The notes under the pieces are model-generated. The model searched no databases. It was not told where the DNA came from and saw only the letters and a list, made by a program, of their open reading frames with translations. The position numbers and the translations under genes are program-made. Shown here in pieces: positions 46,328 through 55,959 of a stretch of 64,000 nt of DNA; the first letter of the stretch is position 1; each line of letters begins with the position of its first letter. Origin of the DNA: Gracilimonas sp034520725 (GTDB lineage Bacteria; Bacteroidota; Rhodothermia; Balneolales; Balneolaceae); assembly GCA_034520725.1 (NCBI GenBank), contig JAXHNH010000016.1:62001-126000 (forward strand), written 5' to 3'.

Positions 46328-46528
46328 TTACTTCTTTTTTGAGAGCCAAATAACACCCCATACGATTCCAACCAAAGCTAAAGCCAAACCGAATCCTCCC
46401 AGAAAAGCATACAGCAGATAAGGGATAATAAGACTAATCACAATTCCTGTAATGGCTTTAAGCGGAGCTGCAGCTATTGCTGATGCTCCAATTAATGAAT
46501 TGAAAAGTCGGGCCAATCGGGTAAACAT
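46328..46528 (-). CDS. Small membrane protein of unknown function
   Basis: This 66-residue protein consists of an N-terminal amphipathic segment (MFTRLARLFNSLIGASAIAA) and two predicted membrane helices (AITGIVISLIIPYLLYAF and FGLALALVGIVWGVIWL), ending SKKK. The positive end suggests a C-in or hairpin topology. No family is recognised. Its small size and position beside a terminator make it a modest call, but it has good hydrophobic pattern and a normal start. Confidence 0.55.
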   Translation of the reverse strand: MFTRLARLFNSLIGASAIAAAPLKAITGIVISLIIPYLLYAFLGGFGLALALVGIVWGVIWLSKKK

Positions 46529-46673
46529 GATTCACGCAATTAATTTAATTTTGATTGAATACGGCCAACGGCTCTAAAAGATTCAATTAGTCTAGGAGTG
46601 ATTGAGTAATAAATGAAAAAGTGAAAGTATAAATGAAGTTGTTAAGGATCACCTTATCACTCATCACTACTTA

Positions 46674-47663
46674 CTAAGCTACCGCGTGAATTTCAGTCTC
46701 ATCAAAGTTAAGAAGTAATTCAAGAATTGGCTGCATCTCATCATGTTCCATCAGCTCCATGCGAAGTTTTTTGCCATTTCGGACTCCTTTCAGGTATTGT
46801 CCATAATGTTTTTTCATGATGATAACCCCGTAGCGCTCCCCGTGCTGTTGAACCGAAAGCCTGAGTTGCTCGGCACATAATTCCACACGTTGCTTAACGG
46901 TTGGTTCCGGAAGTAGTTCTCCGCTTTGCAGGTAATGTTGAGTCTGTTCAAATATCCATGGATTTCCAATTGCACCGCGACCGATCATAACACCATCCAC
47001 ACCGGTTTCTTCAAACATCTTCTTGGCAAGTTCAGGTGAAGTGACATCTCCATTCCCAATGATGGGGATTTCCAAGCCGGGTGTATTTTTGAGTTTCTTA
47101 AGCCATTCCCAGCGGGCATCACCTTTATACTTTTGAGCTCTCGTTCTTGCGTGAACTGTGAGGGCTTTTACACCAAGCTTCTGCAGCATCAATGCAACTT
47201 CCTGAATCTTTATGGTATTGTCATCCCAGCCCAGTCGCGTTTTGACGGTAACCGGTCGGTCTTTTACAGCATCTACCACGGTTCCTGCCATGCGTTCCAT
47301 CATGCTAAGGTCTTTGAGGCAACCAGCACCGGCGCCTTTTTTTACGATCTTGTATACGGGGCAACCGAAGTTAATATCTACCAGATCAGGGTTTTGCCCC
47401 ACAGCCACTTTTGCAGCACCTTCCATAGCTTCTTCACGACCACCAAAGATCTGAACACCAAAAGGTCGTTCCATCTCATCAAAATCCATTTTTTGCATGG
47501 CAATGTCAGAATCGCGGATAATGGCTTCAGAACTTATGAATTCTGTGAATACAATATCGGCCCCTTTTCGGCGACATATTTGTCGAAATGGGGAGTCTGT
47601 GACATCCTCCATTGGTGCAAGAAACAAGGGTTGATCCGGTAATTCAATGGATCCAATTTTCAT
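46674..47663 (-). CDS. dusB: tRNA-dihydrouridine synthase, DusB type
   Basis: This FMN enzyme reduces uridine to dihydrouridine in tRNA D-loops. The 329 residues show the Dus pattern: FLAPMEDVTDSPFRQICRRK (FMN site), FTEFISSEAII, FGVQIFGGREEAMEGAAKVA, DINFGCPVYKIVKKGAGAGC with the catalytic Cys, TVKTRLGWDDNTI, VHARTRAQKYKGDARWEWLK, IIGNGDVTSPELAKKMFEET and DGVMIGRGAIGNPWIF. A C-terminal helical domain completes it. Dus proteins and fis form an operon in enteric bacteria, but here the gene is alone between two gaps. Confidence 0.95.
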   Translation of the reverse strand: MKIGSIELPDQPLFLAPMEDVTDSPFRQICRRKGADIVFTEFISSEAIIRDSDIAMQKMDFDEMERPFGVQIFGGREEAMEGAAKVAVGQNPDLVDINFGCPVYKIVKKGAGAGCLKDLSMMERMAGTVVDAVKDRPVTVKTRLGWDDNTIKIQEVALMLQKLGVKALTVHARTRAQKYKGDARWEWLKKLKNTPGLEIPIIGNGDVTSPELAKKMFEETGVDGVMIGRGAIGNPWIFEQTQHYLQSGELLPEPTVKQRVELCAEQLRLSVQQHGERYGVIIMKKHYGQYLKGVRNGKKLRMELMEHDEMQPILELLLNFDETEIHAVA

Positions 47664-47750
47664 AGGTAGATAATAATTTTTCAGTATTTTAAATCAGAAA
47701 TAAAGATAAGGCTTTTCTGAGGTCTTTTTTAGATTGAACTGAATTGAACA

Positions 47751-47783
47751 AAAAAGACCCCATCAGTTTCACCTGATGAGGCC
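47751..47783 (-). terminator. Intrinsic terminator of the LLM oxidoreductase operon
   Basis: On the reverse strand CCTCATCAG pairs with CTGATGGGG around GTGAAA, followed by TC and six T. It lies about 25 bp after the stop of the gene at 47808 and probably ends the operon that runs leftwards from tetR. Confidence 0.85.
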
Positions 47784-47807
47784 TGGTTTTCGGGGTACAA
47801 AAAAATA

Positions 47808-48812
47808 TTAAACGGCTTTCAAATTCAGTTCTTCCATCACTTCTGTAAACAACCGGTGTGATTTCAATCGTTCCTCGTGATCAAATATGTAAGAGGCTGT
47901 AATGACTTCGTCAACTTTAGTTTGTTCAATAAAGTGAGATAAGTCTTCTTTGATTTTTTTCTTGTCACCCACAAATGAATAAGCAAGCATCTGCTTCAAA
48001 GCCATCTGATGTTGAAACGGTATAACTTCATTGATATTATCCACGGGAGGAGGCAGGGGTTTGCGTTCACCTGTTATCACTCCAACGAACATTTGCTTGG
48101 TTGAAGTAGACAGGTATTCAGCCTGCTCGGTAGTGTCTGCAACTATCACATTTATACCCGCCATAACATATGGCTCCTTAAGCTGCTTGGAGGGTTGAAA
48201 TTCTTCTCTGTAGATCTTAATAGCATTCATGAGTTGCTGAGGGGCGAAGTGACTGGCAAATGCATAGGGCAGTCCCAGTTTTGCAGCAAGGTGTGCACTG
48301 TCTGTGCTGGAGCCTAAGATCCATAGTGGTATCTTAGTTCCCTCACCTGGGAACGCTCTGACCTTACTCTCAGCATTTTCACTGGACAAATATTTTTGAA
48401 GCTGATCTACGTTCTTGGGAAAGTTATAGACTTCCTTCATACGGTCAGGTCGTATAGCGTGAGCTGTGGTTTGATCGGTTCCCGGTGCACGACCTAAACC
48501 CAGATCAATACGTCCCGGATACATGGTTGCTAAGGTTCCAAAATGTTCGGCAATGATATATGGGGAATGATTGGGCAGCATAATGCCACCGGAACCAATT
48601 CTGATTGTCGAAGTCGCCTCAGCCATATGTCCTAACAGGACAGAAGTAGCTGAACTTGCAATATGCTCCATATTGTGGTGTTCAGCCATCCAAAAGCGAT
48701 TGTAGCCAAGATCTTCTGCATGAACAGCCAGATCCCGGCTTCGCTCAATGGCTTCTTTGGGATCACTGCCTTTCGTAACTATGGCCAGATCTAAAATTGA
48801 ATAAGGAATCAT
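47808..48812 (-). CDS. LLM-class flavin-dependent oxidoreductase
   Basis: This 334-residue TIM-barrel enzyme of the bacterial luciferase-like monooxygenase class has SILDLAIVTKGSDPKEAIER, NRFWMAEHHNMEHIASSATS, IRIGSGGIMLPNHSPYIIAE, GRIDLGLGRAPGTD and GSSTDSAHLAAKLGLPYAFA. It is the YhbW-like group, whose substrates are mostly unknown and which uses reduced FMN or F420-like flavin supplied by another enzyme. The gene is 9 bp after the RND permease on the same strand and probably cotranscribed with the efflux set. It ends at a terminator. Confidence 0.9.
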   Translation of the reverse strand: MIPYSILDLAIVTKGSDPKEAIERSRDLAVHAEDLGYNRFWMAEHHNMEHIASSATSVLLGHMAEATSTIRIGSGGIMLPNHSPYIIAEHFGTLATMYPGRIDLGLGRAPGTDQTTAHAIRPDRMKEVYNFPKNVDQLQKYLSSENAESKVRAFPGEGTKIPLWILGSSTDSAHLAAKLGLPYAFASHFAPQQLMNAIKIYREEFQPSKQLKEPYVMAGINVIVADTTEQAEYLSTSTKQMFVGVITGERKPLPPPVDNINEVIPFQHQMALKQMLAYSFVGDKKKIKEDLSHFIEQTKVDEVITASYIFDHEERLKSHRLFTEVMEELNLKAV

Positions 48813-48821
48813 AAATTGATT

Positions 48822-51800
48822 TTATTCTGAGGTAGTTTTGAATTTCTTTTTGAACCACTGCTTTGAGTTCACCCCTATGAAATACATGGATGGAACCAGA
48901 AATAGGGTAAGGAAGGTGGCAAAACCAAGTCCGTAGATTATGGTCCAGGCAAGTGGGCCCCAGAAACTTGCATTGTCTCCACCGAAATATAAATTTGGTT
49001 CAAAACTGGCAAACAAGCCGTAAAAATCTATATTCAGTCCGATTGCCAGTGGTATCAAACCTAAAATGGTAGAAGCAGCGGTTAACAAAACGGGGTTCAA
49101 ACGTATTGATCCACCTTCAATGACCGCTTCCTTGAGTGAAGCTCCTTCATTTCTAAGAATGTCTATATAGTCGACCAGGATGATACCGTTCTTCACCACA
49201 ATACCGGCAACGGCAATGATCCCCATACCGGTGAGTACCACGGAAATATCCATTCCAAAGGTAGAAAAGCCAATGAACACACCGATAAGGCTAAACAACA
49301 CCTGAGACATAATGATCAATGGCTTACCGATGGAGTTGAATTGAGCTACAAGGATCAGGAAAATGAGCATTACAGCTGATAGCAAAGCAACCATAAGAAA
49401 CTGACTGGTTTCAGCCTGCTCCTCCTGCTCACCTGTTAAGTTCACTTCATAACCCTGAGGTATTTCAAAATCTTTCAGGGCATCCCGGATCTCGGCGTTG
49501 ATCTCATTGGCATTGTAGCCGGTTAGAACGTTGGAAGACAATGTAGCAACACGCTCCAGATCAATTCTGTTGATGGCACCTACACTGTTTGATAAACGCG
49601 GTGTAGCCACAGCTGAGATCGGAATAAAGCCGGTTGGAGTACCAACTTTCATATTCATGATATCTGTGATGTTGGAACGATCTTGCTCTAACAAACGAAG
49701 GGTTACATCATATTCATCTTCGTCTTCACGGAAGGTTGATACCGGTTCTCCCAATAATGCCGTACGGATAGTTCCTCCGATCTGTACATTGCTGATACCG
49801 TAGCTATTCGCTTTTTCATTATCGATATCCACAATGATTTCCGGGTTGTTTACCTGAAGATCCGAACGGAGTTCTTCAATTCCCTCGATATCTTGTTCCT
49901 GAATAAATGACTTAACTTTCTCAGTAAGGGTGATAAGGTCTTCAAAGTTTTCACCGGTGATCTCAATATTGATTGGTTCGCCGGTTGGGGGTCCGTTTTG
50001 TTCTTTTTCGACAGTGATGGTGGTATTCGGGATATTCTGAACATTGTCACGAATATCATTGAGTACATCCTCTGTAGATACGCCATTTCTGTACTGATAA
50101 TCGACGAACTCTACTGTCACTTTACTTTTGTTTGGTGATGGTGTCGGGTCGATACTGTTCGGTGGGTTTGCACCGATGGCCACGTTGGATATAACTGATT
50201 TGACGATAGGATTATCCCGTCCGATCACTTCGTATACCCGTTCTTCGAGCTGTCGGTTGATACGGTTGGTTTCTTCAAGATCCGTACCGGCGGGCATCTC
50301 ATTGTATACATAAACGAAATTAGGTTCGCTTTCAGGGAAAAAAACCACTTTTGGCGAAACCACACCAAGCAGAAAGATACTGAGTATAAGGAATACAAAA
50401 GTACCGCCTAAAGTAATCCACGGTCTCCAGCCTACAATTAACCATTCGATGATGTCATGATAAATGGATTGTATTTTGGGGAGAGTTTTCTCGTTGAATT
50501 TGCGGATCAAGGGTTTGAGTACAAAGCGTTCGAGCAACCAAAGCAGGTATAGGAAAACCAGCAGGTTGGCAACGAACAGGCCTCCGGTTAGGTAAAATAT
50601 TACGGCAAGTACTCCAATCACACCGGATGCGATCCAGAGAAATTTATTGTTCTTATGCTCTTCCTTGTTGGCGTGGTCTTCATTTTCATTCATAAAGGAA
50701 ACAGCAAACACAGGATTCATAACCAATGCTACAAAAAGAGAGGCAACAAGCGTTAATATGATCGTAACCGGCAGGTAGAACATGAATCTACCAATGATTC
50801 CTCCCCAGAACAGAAGCGGGAAGAAGGGGGCAATGGTCGTAAGTGTTCCGGTGATAACGGGAAGGGCGATTTCACCTGCGGCTTTTTTAGCGGCTTCCAT
50901 TTTACCCATTTCACCCTTAGAAACATGACGGTAAATATTTTCAACGATCACAATGGCGTTATCAACCACAATTCCCAATCCCAGAATAAGCGCAAACAGC
51001 ACAACAATATTGATCGAGAAATCAATGGTGGGCATGACTGCAAATGCGATGAGTGAGGAAAGAGGGATCGCGAGCCCTACAAAAATGGCATTTTGAACAC
51101 CCATAATGAACATCAGCACCAATACCACAAAGAAGAAACCGAGGATAACGGTATTAAAGAGGTTTGAAACGCTATCCTTTGTATCCTGAGATTGATCTCC
51201 TGTAATAGTGATATTCAGGTTTTCAGGAAACTGATTCTCCTGTAGGTCCTGAATTATAGCCATACTTGCTTCAGAAGTCTCAATGAGGTTTCCGCCGCTT
51301 TTTTTCTTGACGTTAATAGTGATAACCGGTTCACCACTCAGGCTTGCGTAACTCTCACGGTCTGCAAAATCATCTTCAATGGAAGCAATATCCTTCAGAT
51401 AAATATCATCACCTTCCGCATTCGAAATTATGAGTTCTTCAAGATCACTGGCTTCTTCAATTTCCCCATCAACCCGAACGGAGCGTTCCATGGCTCCGAT
51501 CTCTATCTGACCGGCAGAAATGGTCATGTTCTTATTCTGAACAGCTGTTCTGATATCGTTGAAGGATAAACCAACAGCCTGCATTTTTTGAAGGTCTACA
51601 TTGATCTGAATTTCACGCTCTAAAGCACCGATGATCTCTGCCTCGTTTACATCAGGCAAGCTTTCGATGCGGTCCTGAATTTCATCAGCGAACTTTTTCA
51701 GCTCAACCAGATCAAAATTACCGGACAGATTGATGTTTAGTATAGGTTGATCATCAAGATTGAAATCGTTTACCTGAGGCTCTTGTGTAAGTCGAGCCGG

Positions 51801-52172
51801 TAATTCAGTTCGTGCCTTTTCAACGGCATCATTCACTTCCTGCTGAGCCACCAGTTTATCTTTTTCTGTAGTGAACTCAATAGTAATTATGGAGACAGCC
51901 TGCTTGGAAACACTACTGATCTTGTCTATTCCATCAATACCTTGCAACTCTTCCTCTATGGGACGTGTAATAACGTTTTCAATATCCGCTGGAGATGCCC
52001 CTGCATATACCGTTACGACGTTGAAAATTGGGATTTCAACTTCGGGAAAAGATTCCTTTGGAAGCGTAATATAGGAATAGATACCTATGATCGTGATCAA
52101 AACCGTCAGTAGATATACGGTAGTACGGTTGTTGATCGCAAGACTTGAGATCTTAAATTCTTTAAAATTCAT
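48822..52172 (-). CDS. RND efflux permease (HAE1/AcrB-like)
   Basis: This 1,116-residue inner-membrane proton-driven drug exporter has the standard two-fold layout: TM1 at about 15-35 (TVYLLTVLITIIGIYSYITL), periplasmic loop 1, TM2-6 around 335-555, a second periplasmic loop and TM8-12. The TM4 relay stretch reads GIVVDNAIVIVENI, with Asp-Asn where AcrB has Asp-Asp; this DN form is common in RND pumps of Bacteroidota and Firmicutes. Conserved RND signatures such as GVVSPKVVFFPESEPNFVYV and the start of TM7 are also seen. It stands in the order adaptor, permease after tolC, and before the LLM oxidoreductase. Substrates are unknown. Confidence 0.95.
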   Translation of the reverse strand: MNFKEFKISSLAINNRTTVYLLTVLITIIGIYSYITLPKESFPEVEIPIFNVVTVYAGASPADIENVITRPIEEELQGIDGIDKISSVSKQAVSIITIEFTTEKDKLVAQQEVNDAVEKARTELPARLTQEPQVNDFNLDDQPILNINLSGNFDLVELKKFADEIQDRIESLPDVNEAEIIGALEREIQINVDLQKMQAVGLSFNDIRTAVQNKNMTISAGQIEIGAMERSVRVDGEIEEASDLEELIISNAEGDDIYLKDIASIEDDFADRESYASLSGEPVITINVKKKSGGNLIETSEASMAIIQDLQENQFPENLNITITGDQSQDTKDSVSNLFNTVILGFFFVVLVLMFIMGVQNAIFVGLAIPLSSLIAFAVMPTIDFSINIVVLFALILGLGIVVDNAIVIVENIYRHVSKGEMGKMEAAKKAAGEIALPVITGTLTTIAPFFPLLFWGGIIGRFMFYLPVTIILTLVASLFVALVMNPVFAVSFMNENEDHANKEEHKNNKFLWIASGVIGVLAVIFYLTGGLFVANLLVFLYLLWLLERFVLKPLIRKFNEKTLPKIQSIYHDIIEWLIVGWRPWITLGGTFVFLILSIFLLGVVSPKVVFFPESEPNFVYVYNEMPAGTDLEETNRINRQLEERVYEVIGRDNPIVKSVISNVAIGANPPNSIDPTPSPNKSKVTVEFVDYQYRNGVSTEDVLNDIRDNVQNIPNTTITVEKEQNGPPTGEPINIEITGENFEDLITLTEKVKSFIQEQDIEGIEELRSDLQVNNPEIIVDIDNEKANSYGISNVQIGGTIRTALLGEPVSTFREDEDEYDVTLRLLEQDRSNITDIMNMKVGTPTGFIPISAVATPRLSNSVGAINRIDLERVATLSSNVLTGYNANEINAEIRDALKDFEIPQGYEVNLTGEQEEQAETSQFLMVALLSAVMLIFLILVAQFNSIGKPLIIMSQVLFSLIGVFIGFSTFGMDISVVLTGMGIIAVAGIVVKNGIILVDYIDILRNEGASLKEAVIEGGSIRLNPVLLTAASTILGLIPLAIGLNIDFYGLFASFEPNLYFGGDNASFWGPLAWTIIYGLGFATFLTLFLVPSMYFIGVNSKQWFKKKFKTTSE

Positions 52173-52196
52173 TTTCTGTTACTCAGTTCTGATCTG

Positions 52197-53252
52197 TTAA
52201 TTTTCTTGTATTGTAATGGCTGAACCATCAGACAGGTTTGCATATCCCGCTGTTATCAAAAGGTCACCGATATTCAAACCCTCGGTGACTACAAGGTCAT
52301 TTCCGTAGTTGAATCCGGTGGTTACTTCTCTGTTTTTTGCTATCCAACCATTTTCAGTTTCTTCAGCTACAAAAACATATCTGATGTTATTAGCCTGCTG
52401 TACCGAATTGACGGGTACTACAATTTGATCTTCAAGTTTAGTGTCATTGATACTGACTCGTGCCATCATGTTTGGTCTGATACCCTCAATTACATCGGGC
52501 AGGTAGACTTCAACTCCAAAGGTTCGGTTGGAAGGATTGATAGCTTTGCTCACCACGTCGAGCTTTTTTTGAACAGATGTATTGAGGCTGGGGAAAGTGA
52601 TCTCAACACTGTCAGTTTCATTCACTCGTGTGATATAAGCTTCCGAAACCTCAGCTTTTACTTTCAGGGCATCAGAATTTGAGATCTGAAATACCGGGAG
52701 AGTAGGGCCAACCGTTTCACCAACCTTAAGGTCAACTCTGTCTACGGTGCCCGAAATAGTCGCCCGGATTGTATAGTAATCATATTGTTCCTTCAGGCTG
52801 GCAAGCTGACTCATAGCAGATTCATACTGTGTTTTGGCCTGAAGAAATTCTACTTCTGAACCGATGTTTTGTTCACGTAGATTTTGCTGGCGCTCAAACA
52901 GTGTTTTTGCCAGTTCAAGCTGTGTTTCAGCCTGAACCAGTTGATTTCGTGTGATCTCTCCGTCAAGCTTGGCCAATACATCACCTTTGTTAACCTGTTG
53001 ACCAGCACGAACCAGAATCTCTAACACAGTGGCAGAAGTTTTTGGGGTGATCATAATGGTCTTGTCAGATTCAACATCACCCTGAACATTGATATAATGC
53101 TTAAATGTGGAAGGCTGTACCTCGCTTACATAAACAGGTGTACTGCGGCGGTTCTCATTTTCGCCGTTTTCCATTTCACCATTGCCACATGCTGTGACAA
53201 ATAAGAATAATGCTAATACCGGTAATTGAAATTTCATGCTTATTATTTTCAT
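52197..53252 (-). CDS. RND efflux periplasmic adaptor (membrane-fusion) lipoprotein
   Basis: This adaptor bridges the permease and TolC channel. From ATG 53252 the protein reads MKIISMKFQLPVLALFLFVT and has a lipobox Cys (TACGNG). Then follow the biotinyl-lipoyl-like hairpin halves (ISPKTS-like IMITPKTSATVLEILVRAGQ and VDRVDLKVGETVGPTLPVFQ), a coiled-coil hairpin (LVQAETQLELAKTLFERQQN), and beta-barrel strands. The frame extends upstream to 53372 but overlaps tolC, so the internal start is chosen. It begins one base after the tolC stop (53254), consistent with translational coupling. Confidence 0.93.
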   Translation of the reverse strand: MKIISMKFQLPVLALFLFVTACGNGEMENGENENRRSTPVYVSEVQPSTFKHYINVQGDVESDKTIMITPKTSATVLEILVRAGQQVNKGDVLAKLDGEITRNQLVQAETQLELAKTLFERQQNLREQNIGSEVEFLQAKTQYESAMSQLASLKEQYDYYTIRATISGTVDRVDLKVGETVGPTLPVFQISNSDALKVKAEVSEAYITRVNETDSVEITFPSLNTSVQKKLDVVSKAINPSNRTFGVEVYLPDVIEGIRPNMMARVSINDTKLEDQIVVPVNSVQQANNIRYVFVAEETENGWIAKNREVTTGFNYGNDLVVTEGLNIGDLLITAGYANLSDGSAITIQEN

Positions 53253-53253
53253 C

Positions 53254-54768
53254 TTATTTGAGTTCAACTTTTTCTTTAATGTCTTGAATATCATGGCTAA
53301 CAAATGGAACCTGACCAACTGCCTGATCGTACTGCGCTTTTGCAGAGAGGTATCCTGAAACCATTTGGGCATAGTTGCTTTCTGCCTGCCTCAGTTGAAG
53401 GTCAGCATCTGTGACTTCCTGTTGAGAACCGACACCGTTTTGGTAGCGGATCAATGCTCTTTCATAACCACGTTCTGCCTGCTTTAATGCTTTCATCAAT
53501 GCATCACTGGTTTTAAGAGCCTGCCTTACGCCCTGCTTAGCAGAATAGATCTCATTATTGGCAGATTGCCTGGCCTGATATAACTGTAATTCCGTATCCT
53601 TGATCTGAATTTTCGAACGCTGAATGGCGGCATCCCGGCTAAATCCCTGAAATATTGGAAGCTGGACCCCGAGTGTGAGGGTTTGTGATCTTGCACGAGT
53701 CTCGTCGGTTCCAAAGAAAACAGGTTTTCCTCTTTGTGAGGCCGTCCAGTTTAAACCATAGTTGGCAAAAACTGTTGGGAGATAAGAACTGCGCTGAGCG
53801 TCTAGCTGTTTACCCTGTAATTGTTTTTGTATGTCCAATACTCTAAGGTCACCGCGAAGTTCGAATGCCTGCATAATTTCAGCTGAGTCAGTGCTCAGAA
53901 CCAGGGGAGTCATGGAATCGATCTCACGAAGTTCTTTATTTTCAGGAACTGTCGTTGCTGTGTTAGACTCGATCTTATAATCGCCCAGATTACCTTTTAT
54001 GTCTACTGAAAGCTGAATTGGAAGTCCCATCACAACAAGTAGATTGCGAAGTGCTTCATCGACAGTAAATTCTGCTTGTGTAAGTTGTGGTTCCAGATTA
54101 CTGAGCTGTACTTCAAGCTGCAATATCGCATAGTCATCAGTAAAACCCTGCTCGAATAATTTTCTTGTATCCTCAAGGTTTTTCTTCACACGGGCGACCT
54201 GACTTTGAACCAGACGAAATTGTTCTTTGGCCACCAAAGCCTGATAGTAGGTGATCCGGGTTTGCGTGACTATGCCTTGCGCTGTTGCTCGCATGCCTTC
54301 AGATTGAGCAGCTTTGTAAAGTTCTGAACTGCTAATGCCCACAAAAGCCTGACCGCTAAAAATAGTTTGTGAAACTGTGAAACCACCCTGCCAGTTGTTA
54401 TCCGTTCCAAAGGCAACCGGGATCAATTCATCCGGATCGGCAGTCTGATCAAATATGATTGCGGGAATAAAGTTGACAGGTACTTCCAGGTTTCTTGTAT
54501 AGTTAGCAGAGGCTGAAATTTCAGGCATTACGTTACTCCAGGCATTTCGGACCTGTTGATCCGCATCCCTTACTGAAAGTAATGAACGCTTCATTTGCGT
54601 ATTGTTTGCCAGTGAGATCTGAATAGCCTGTCGCAGATCTAGAGTCTGTGATTCTGCTGATCTGATTTGCTGAGCATCTTGTGCATTGGGTAACGAATAC
54701 ATCCCAAAACTGAATGCTATAATTAGCATTCCGGCCGAAAATCCGGAACGACGTAAAAATTGTTTCAT
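53254..54768 (-). CDS. TolC-family outer-membrane efflux channel
   Basis: This outer-membrane trimeric tunnel partner has a signal peptide (RRSGFSAGMLIIAFSFGMYS). Two OEP repeats each carry long alpha-helical hairpins (LDLRQAIQISLANNTQMKRS; ASANYTRNLEVPVNF strand; NLEDTRKLFEQGFTDDYAIL; then the second repeat with QRSKIQIKDTELQLYQARQS and LIRYQNGVGSQQEVTDADLQ). ATG 54768 is chosen over 54819 because it gives a standard signal peptide. It lies 56 bp after tetR and one base before the adaptor gene. Confidence 0.94.
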   Translation of the reverse strand: MKQFLRRSGFSAGMLIIAFSFGMYSLPNAQDAQQIRSAESQTLDLRQAIQISLANNTQMKRSLLSVRDADQQVRNAWSNVMPEISASANYTRNLEVPVNFIPAIIFDQTADPDELIPVAFGTDNNWQGGFTVSQTIFSGQAFVGISSSELYKAAQSEGMRATAQGIVTQTRITYYQALVAKEQFRLVQSQVARVKKNLEDTRKLFEQGFTDDYAILQLEVQLSNLEPQLTQAEFTVDEALRNLLVVMGLPIQLSVDIKGNLGDYKIESNTATTVPENKELREIDSMTPLVLSTDSAEIMQAFELRGDLRVLDIQKQLQGKQLDAQRSSYLPTVFANYGLNWTASQRGKPVFFGTDETRARSQTLTLGVQLPIFQGFSRDAAIQRSKIQIKDTELQLYQARQSANNEIYSAKQGVRQALKTSDALMKALKQAERGYERALIRYQNGVGSQQEVTDADLQLRQAESNYAQMVSGYLSAKAQYDQAVGQVPFVSHDIQDIKEKVELK

Positions 54769-54824
54769 GACTTTAAGTTGATTATTAAAAAGGTGTTTAG
54801 AATACTTTCTTGCAAACATGCCGA

Positions 54825-55469
54825 TTAATTGTGGCTGAATTGGACGTTTAAAAATAGATCCATGAGTTCATTAAGAGATAATTCCTGGTCTTTGAAGATC
54901 TTGGTACCCTGATTTTTGTTATCCAAAATGTAGAACTGAAGTATCCCACGCATTTGAAAACCAATCTGGAGAGTCAGTAATTTTGGATCCAGGTTTGTGG
55001 ATATACTGCCATCCTGAATTCCGATCTGTATGGCCTTCAACATCAACATATTCAAGTCGTTTTCAATGTCCACACATTTTTCAGCGATTGAGGTCTCTTG
55101 TTCATTTTCCACTGAATCGGAGGTTCTATACAATAACATGGCTTTTGTAAAAGTGATGTTCTCTTGTATCATGTCCAGGAACGAAAAAACCATACCTTTG
55201 ACCAGTTCTGAGCCCGGTTTATCTTGCTGAAGGGCATAGAGAAATTTCTGATGCAGAGATTGTAGGGCACGCTTCTTAATGGCCTGGTAAAGACTGGATT
55301 TGTCTTTGTAATACAGGTAGAGGGTGCCTTTGCTCAGTTCAGCTTTTTCAGCGATCTCATCCATGGTGGTTTTTTCGAAACCCTGCTGACCGGTTAACTC
55401 AATTGCAGCATCGAGTATTTGGTCTCTTCGGCGATTTTTATCTCGCTCTTTCCGTTCTTTTATTCCCAT
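54825..55469 (-). CDS. TetR/AcrR-family repressor of the efflux operon
   Basis: This 214-residue regulator has an N-terminal helix-turn-helix (RRDQILDAAIELTGQQGFEK, then TMDEIAEKAELSKGTLYLYY) and a C-terminal ligand domain (MLKAIQIGIQDGSISTNLDP). The gene is the first of the run tetR-tolC-adaptor-RND-LLM on the reverse strand. A palindromic operator candidate lies 5 bp upstream of its start, so autoregulation of the whole operon is likely. The ligand is unknown. Confidence 0.93.
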   Translation of the reverse strand: MGIKERKERDKNRRRDQILDAAIELTGQQGFEKTTMDEIAEKAELSKGTLYLYYKDKSSLYQAIKKRALQSLHQKFLYALQQDKPGSELVKGMVFSFLDMIQENITFTKAMLLYRTSDSVENEQETSIAEKCVDIENDLNMLMLKAIQIGIQDGSISTNLDPKLLTLQIGFQMRGILQFYILDNKNQGTKIFKDQELSLNELMDLFLNVQFSHN

Positions 55470-55473
55470 TTAC

Positions 55474-55486
55474 TGACCGTTAGTCA
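55474..55486. promoter_or_regulatory. Candidate TetR operator
   Basis: TGACCGTTAGTCA is a 13-bp palindrome of form TGAC-N5-GTCA, five bases upstream of the tetR start. TetR-family operators of efflux genes in related bacteria often have the form TGACtnACnGGTCA. Repressor binding here would block the operon's start. Confidence 0.55.
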
Positions 55487-55959
55487 TTCTATATTCCTGT
55501 TAGATATCGTCAATGCTTCTGTATATTCAAGACAAAACGAAAATTACGAAGAATAGTTTCAACAATTCCATTAGGTGCTAAAATAATGTCTTTAACTCTT
55601 AAATCAGTATATGATGTACTTATATAAGACAATAAGGCGGGAAAAAGCGTTTTCAATATTGATGTAAATCAACTATAAATTTAAGACCACAAACCAATTA
55701 TTGAAATTTAATTGAACGATTAGTCACTTTTTGTGCGAGAGTAAAATTGAAAAAGTAATAAGCATGTGTTTGGAAGTATATTAAGTGTCAAATATCGATC
55801 ATCAGCAATGCCGCAGTTACTTACCCTTTAAAACTTCATTTATGCTGTTGTTATCAAATAATTACTTAAAGTTCTCTTTAGCCATTTCCCTCTTTAAGGC
55901 TTATATTTTCTACCCACTTACTCACTCATAAAAACAATTTTAAATAAGGGAAATAAATT
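55487..55959. other. Gene-free divergent promoter region, AT-rich
   Basis: About 470 bp between the tetR operator and the aldolase start contain no credible frame. The sequence is strongly AT-rich with several direct A/T runs and probably holds the two divergent promoters. A TATATTTTC-like box near 55907 is a weak candidate for the aldolase. GGGAAATAAATT just before ATG 55960 may be a purine-rich ribosome site. Confidence 0.5.
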
